Made by a program: the position numbers and the translations under genes
In this document: positions 4,585-5,641 of the stretch, one piece after another
Layout of the letters: the number at the start of each line of letters is the position of its first letter
Numbering within the stretch: the stretch's first letter is position 1
Assembly (NCBI GenBank): GCA_014763515.1
Contig: JACXVH010000106.1
Coordinates: 1-5,641, forward strand
DNA: 5,641 nt
Source: Flavobacteriaceae bacterium
GTDB lineage: Bacteria; Bacteroidota; Bacteroidia; Flavobacteriales; Flavobacteriaceae
Direction of reading: 5' to 3'
The notes under the pieces: model-generated
The model's input: only the letters and a program-made list of their open reading frames with translations
Told to the model about the DNA's origin: nothing
Database searches by the model: none

Positions 4585-5641
4585 AAAAATCGGTTCTAAT
4601 TCTTCCAATACTATTACTTACCGCTACTTTTAAAGCGTTGTAGTCGTTTATAGTTTGCATTAATTCTTCAATTGAAGTTTCAATTTTTTTATCTGTAAAA
4701 TCTTCAACCAAACATTTTGTTAGGTTTTGAATTAAGAATTCTCGATAAGAAATTAAAGTCTCATTAATTAAGTTTCTCAAGACCTGTTCGTCGTCTTTAG
4801 CCTTTACGAAAACTTGCTTTTTTTCGAGCCAACCGTCTAGTGAATATTTATCTTCATTCATTAAGATATCGATAACAATAGGCTCAGTTGTTTCGTCTAA
4901 ATGATTAGAAAATTCATTTTTCTCAAAACTTCCTTTTTGTAAATAAACATTAAGAATTTGGTTGACCAAATTTTTAAAAATAGGATTTGAAAATTCAATT
5001 TCGTCTTCTTGAAGATTCATGTAGACTTTTTCAAAAATTTTAAGCGTTCTTTTTTCTGTAAAGTTTTCTTCCTCTCCATCTTCATTTAAACGCAAATAAG
5101 TTTCTTCAAATTCTATTTCTTTATTACCGTATAAAATTAAAATTTCAATTATTTTTTGTTCTAACAAATTTGCTATTTCTTCTGCAGTAAGTAGTCTTGA
5201 AGTTGGTGCTTCATTCTTAATTACTGAAAAAGCATTTTCTTTTTGTTCTTGAACAAACTTTTTATTCGCATCTTTAAGATCCTTTTTATCTAATTGTGCC
5301 AAAGTATTAAATAAAACGTCCTCTGAAATATCCATAATTCTAGAACATTCTTGAATATAAACTTCACGTTTTATTCGGTCTGAAATTTTTGAGATACTTA
5401 CCACCATATCTCGAATTAGATCGGCTTTTTTAATAGGATCGTTTTGAGCTTCGTCCATTAAAAGTGAAGCTTTAAACTGAATAAAATCTTTTGCGTTATT
5501 TTCTAAGTAAACTACTAACTCTTCATAAGGTGTTTTCTTTGCAAAACTATCAGGATCTTCTCCATCAGGAAAAGCGCAAACGCGAACATTCATTCCAGCT
5601 TCGAGAATTAAATCAATTCCGCGGATGGACGCACGTAAACC
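4577..5641 (-). CDS. dnaG: DNA primase DnaG, C-terminal part (runs off the window)
   Basis: DnaG makes the RNA primers for lagging-strand synthesis and binds the replicative helicase DnaB through its C-terminal domain. The reading frame stays open to the window edge and gives 354 residues, roughly the C-terminal half of a typical primase of about 600-660 residues. The fragment begins inside the TOPRIM catalytic domain: residues 2-16 read LRASIRGIDLILEAG, and PDGEDPD at 25-31 (positions 5549-5569) is the conserved metal-site motif, identical to that in E. coli DnaG as I recall it. The remainder is charged, helical sequence matching the poorly conserved linker and helicase-binding domain. The Met at 5591-5593 lies inside the TOPRIM domain and is not the start. 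The zinc-binding domain, the first part of the catalytic core and the promoter lie beyond the window. The gene is convergent with the response regulator gene. Confidence 0.95.
   Translation of the reverse strand, partial: GLRASIRGIDLILEAGMNVRVCAFPDGEDPDSFAKKTPYEELVVYLENNAKDFIQFKASLLMDEAQNDPIKKADLIRDMVVSISKISDRIKREVYIQECSRIMDISEDVLFNTLAQLDKKDLKDANKKFVQEQKENAFSVIKNEAPTSRLLTAEEIANLLEQKIIEILILYGNKEIEFEETYLRLNEDGEEENFTEKRTLKIFEKVYMNLQEDEIEFSNPIFKNLVNQILNVYLQKGSFEKNEFSNHLDETTEPIVIDILMNEDKYSLDGWLEKKQVFVKAKDDEQVLRNLINETLISYREFLIQNLTKCLVEDFTDKKIETSIEELMQTINDYNALKVAVSNSIGRIRTDFFK

Noticed and set aside
1..5641. Accessory system such as phage defence, toxin-antitoxin, secretion island or tRNA-linked insertion
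   Set aside because: Every frame with real coding character belongs to a housekeeping, gliding or regulatory family. No integrase, transposase, tRNA, toxin-sized pair or composition shift was seen.

Overview
The window is chromosomal DNA from a member of the Bacteroidota, most likely a gliding flavobacterium (Flavobacterium or a close relative). Four things point there: strong AT-richness, AT-rich leaders without clear Shine-Dalgarno sequences, promoter-like sites of the Bacteroidota type (TTG, a spacer of about 20 nt, TANNTTTG), and an adjacent gldB-gldC pair, a marker of the gliding and type IX secretion apparatus of this phylum.

Layout. Positions 1-178 are AT-rich non-coding DNA ending in a good candidate promoter. 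An alpha/beta hydrolase gene (179-934, +) is followed by a 100-bp bipartite inverted repeat (938-1037) and then by the ribosome-assembly GTPase gene engB (1049-1666, +). EngB converges on gldC (1663-1995, -) with a 4-nt overlap of stop codons. gldC lies directly downstream of gldB (1995-2951, -), and the two share one base at a TAATG junction. gldB diverges from nadE (3071-3877, +) across a 119-bp region with candidate back-to-back promoters. A NarL/FixJ-type response regulator gene follows (3955-4584, +) with its own candidate promoter. It converges on dnaG, the DNA primase gene (4577 to the window edge, -), with an 8-nt overlap. Only the C-terminal part of DnaG is present.

How the genes fit together. 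This is a core-genome neighbourhood of housekeeping functions: ribosome assembly, NAD synthesis and replication priming. The clade-specific gliding genes and one response regulator without a partner kinase sit among them. No mobile element gene, CRISPR array, RNA gene or defence system was seen. I found no undescribed multi-gene system. The sequence most worth a second look is the repeat at 938-1037. It holds two inverted hairpin modules whose base differences are compensated inside each module but not between modules. The next is the response regulator, which has Asn in place of a normally acidic metal-binding residue.
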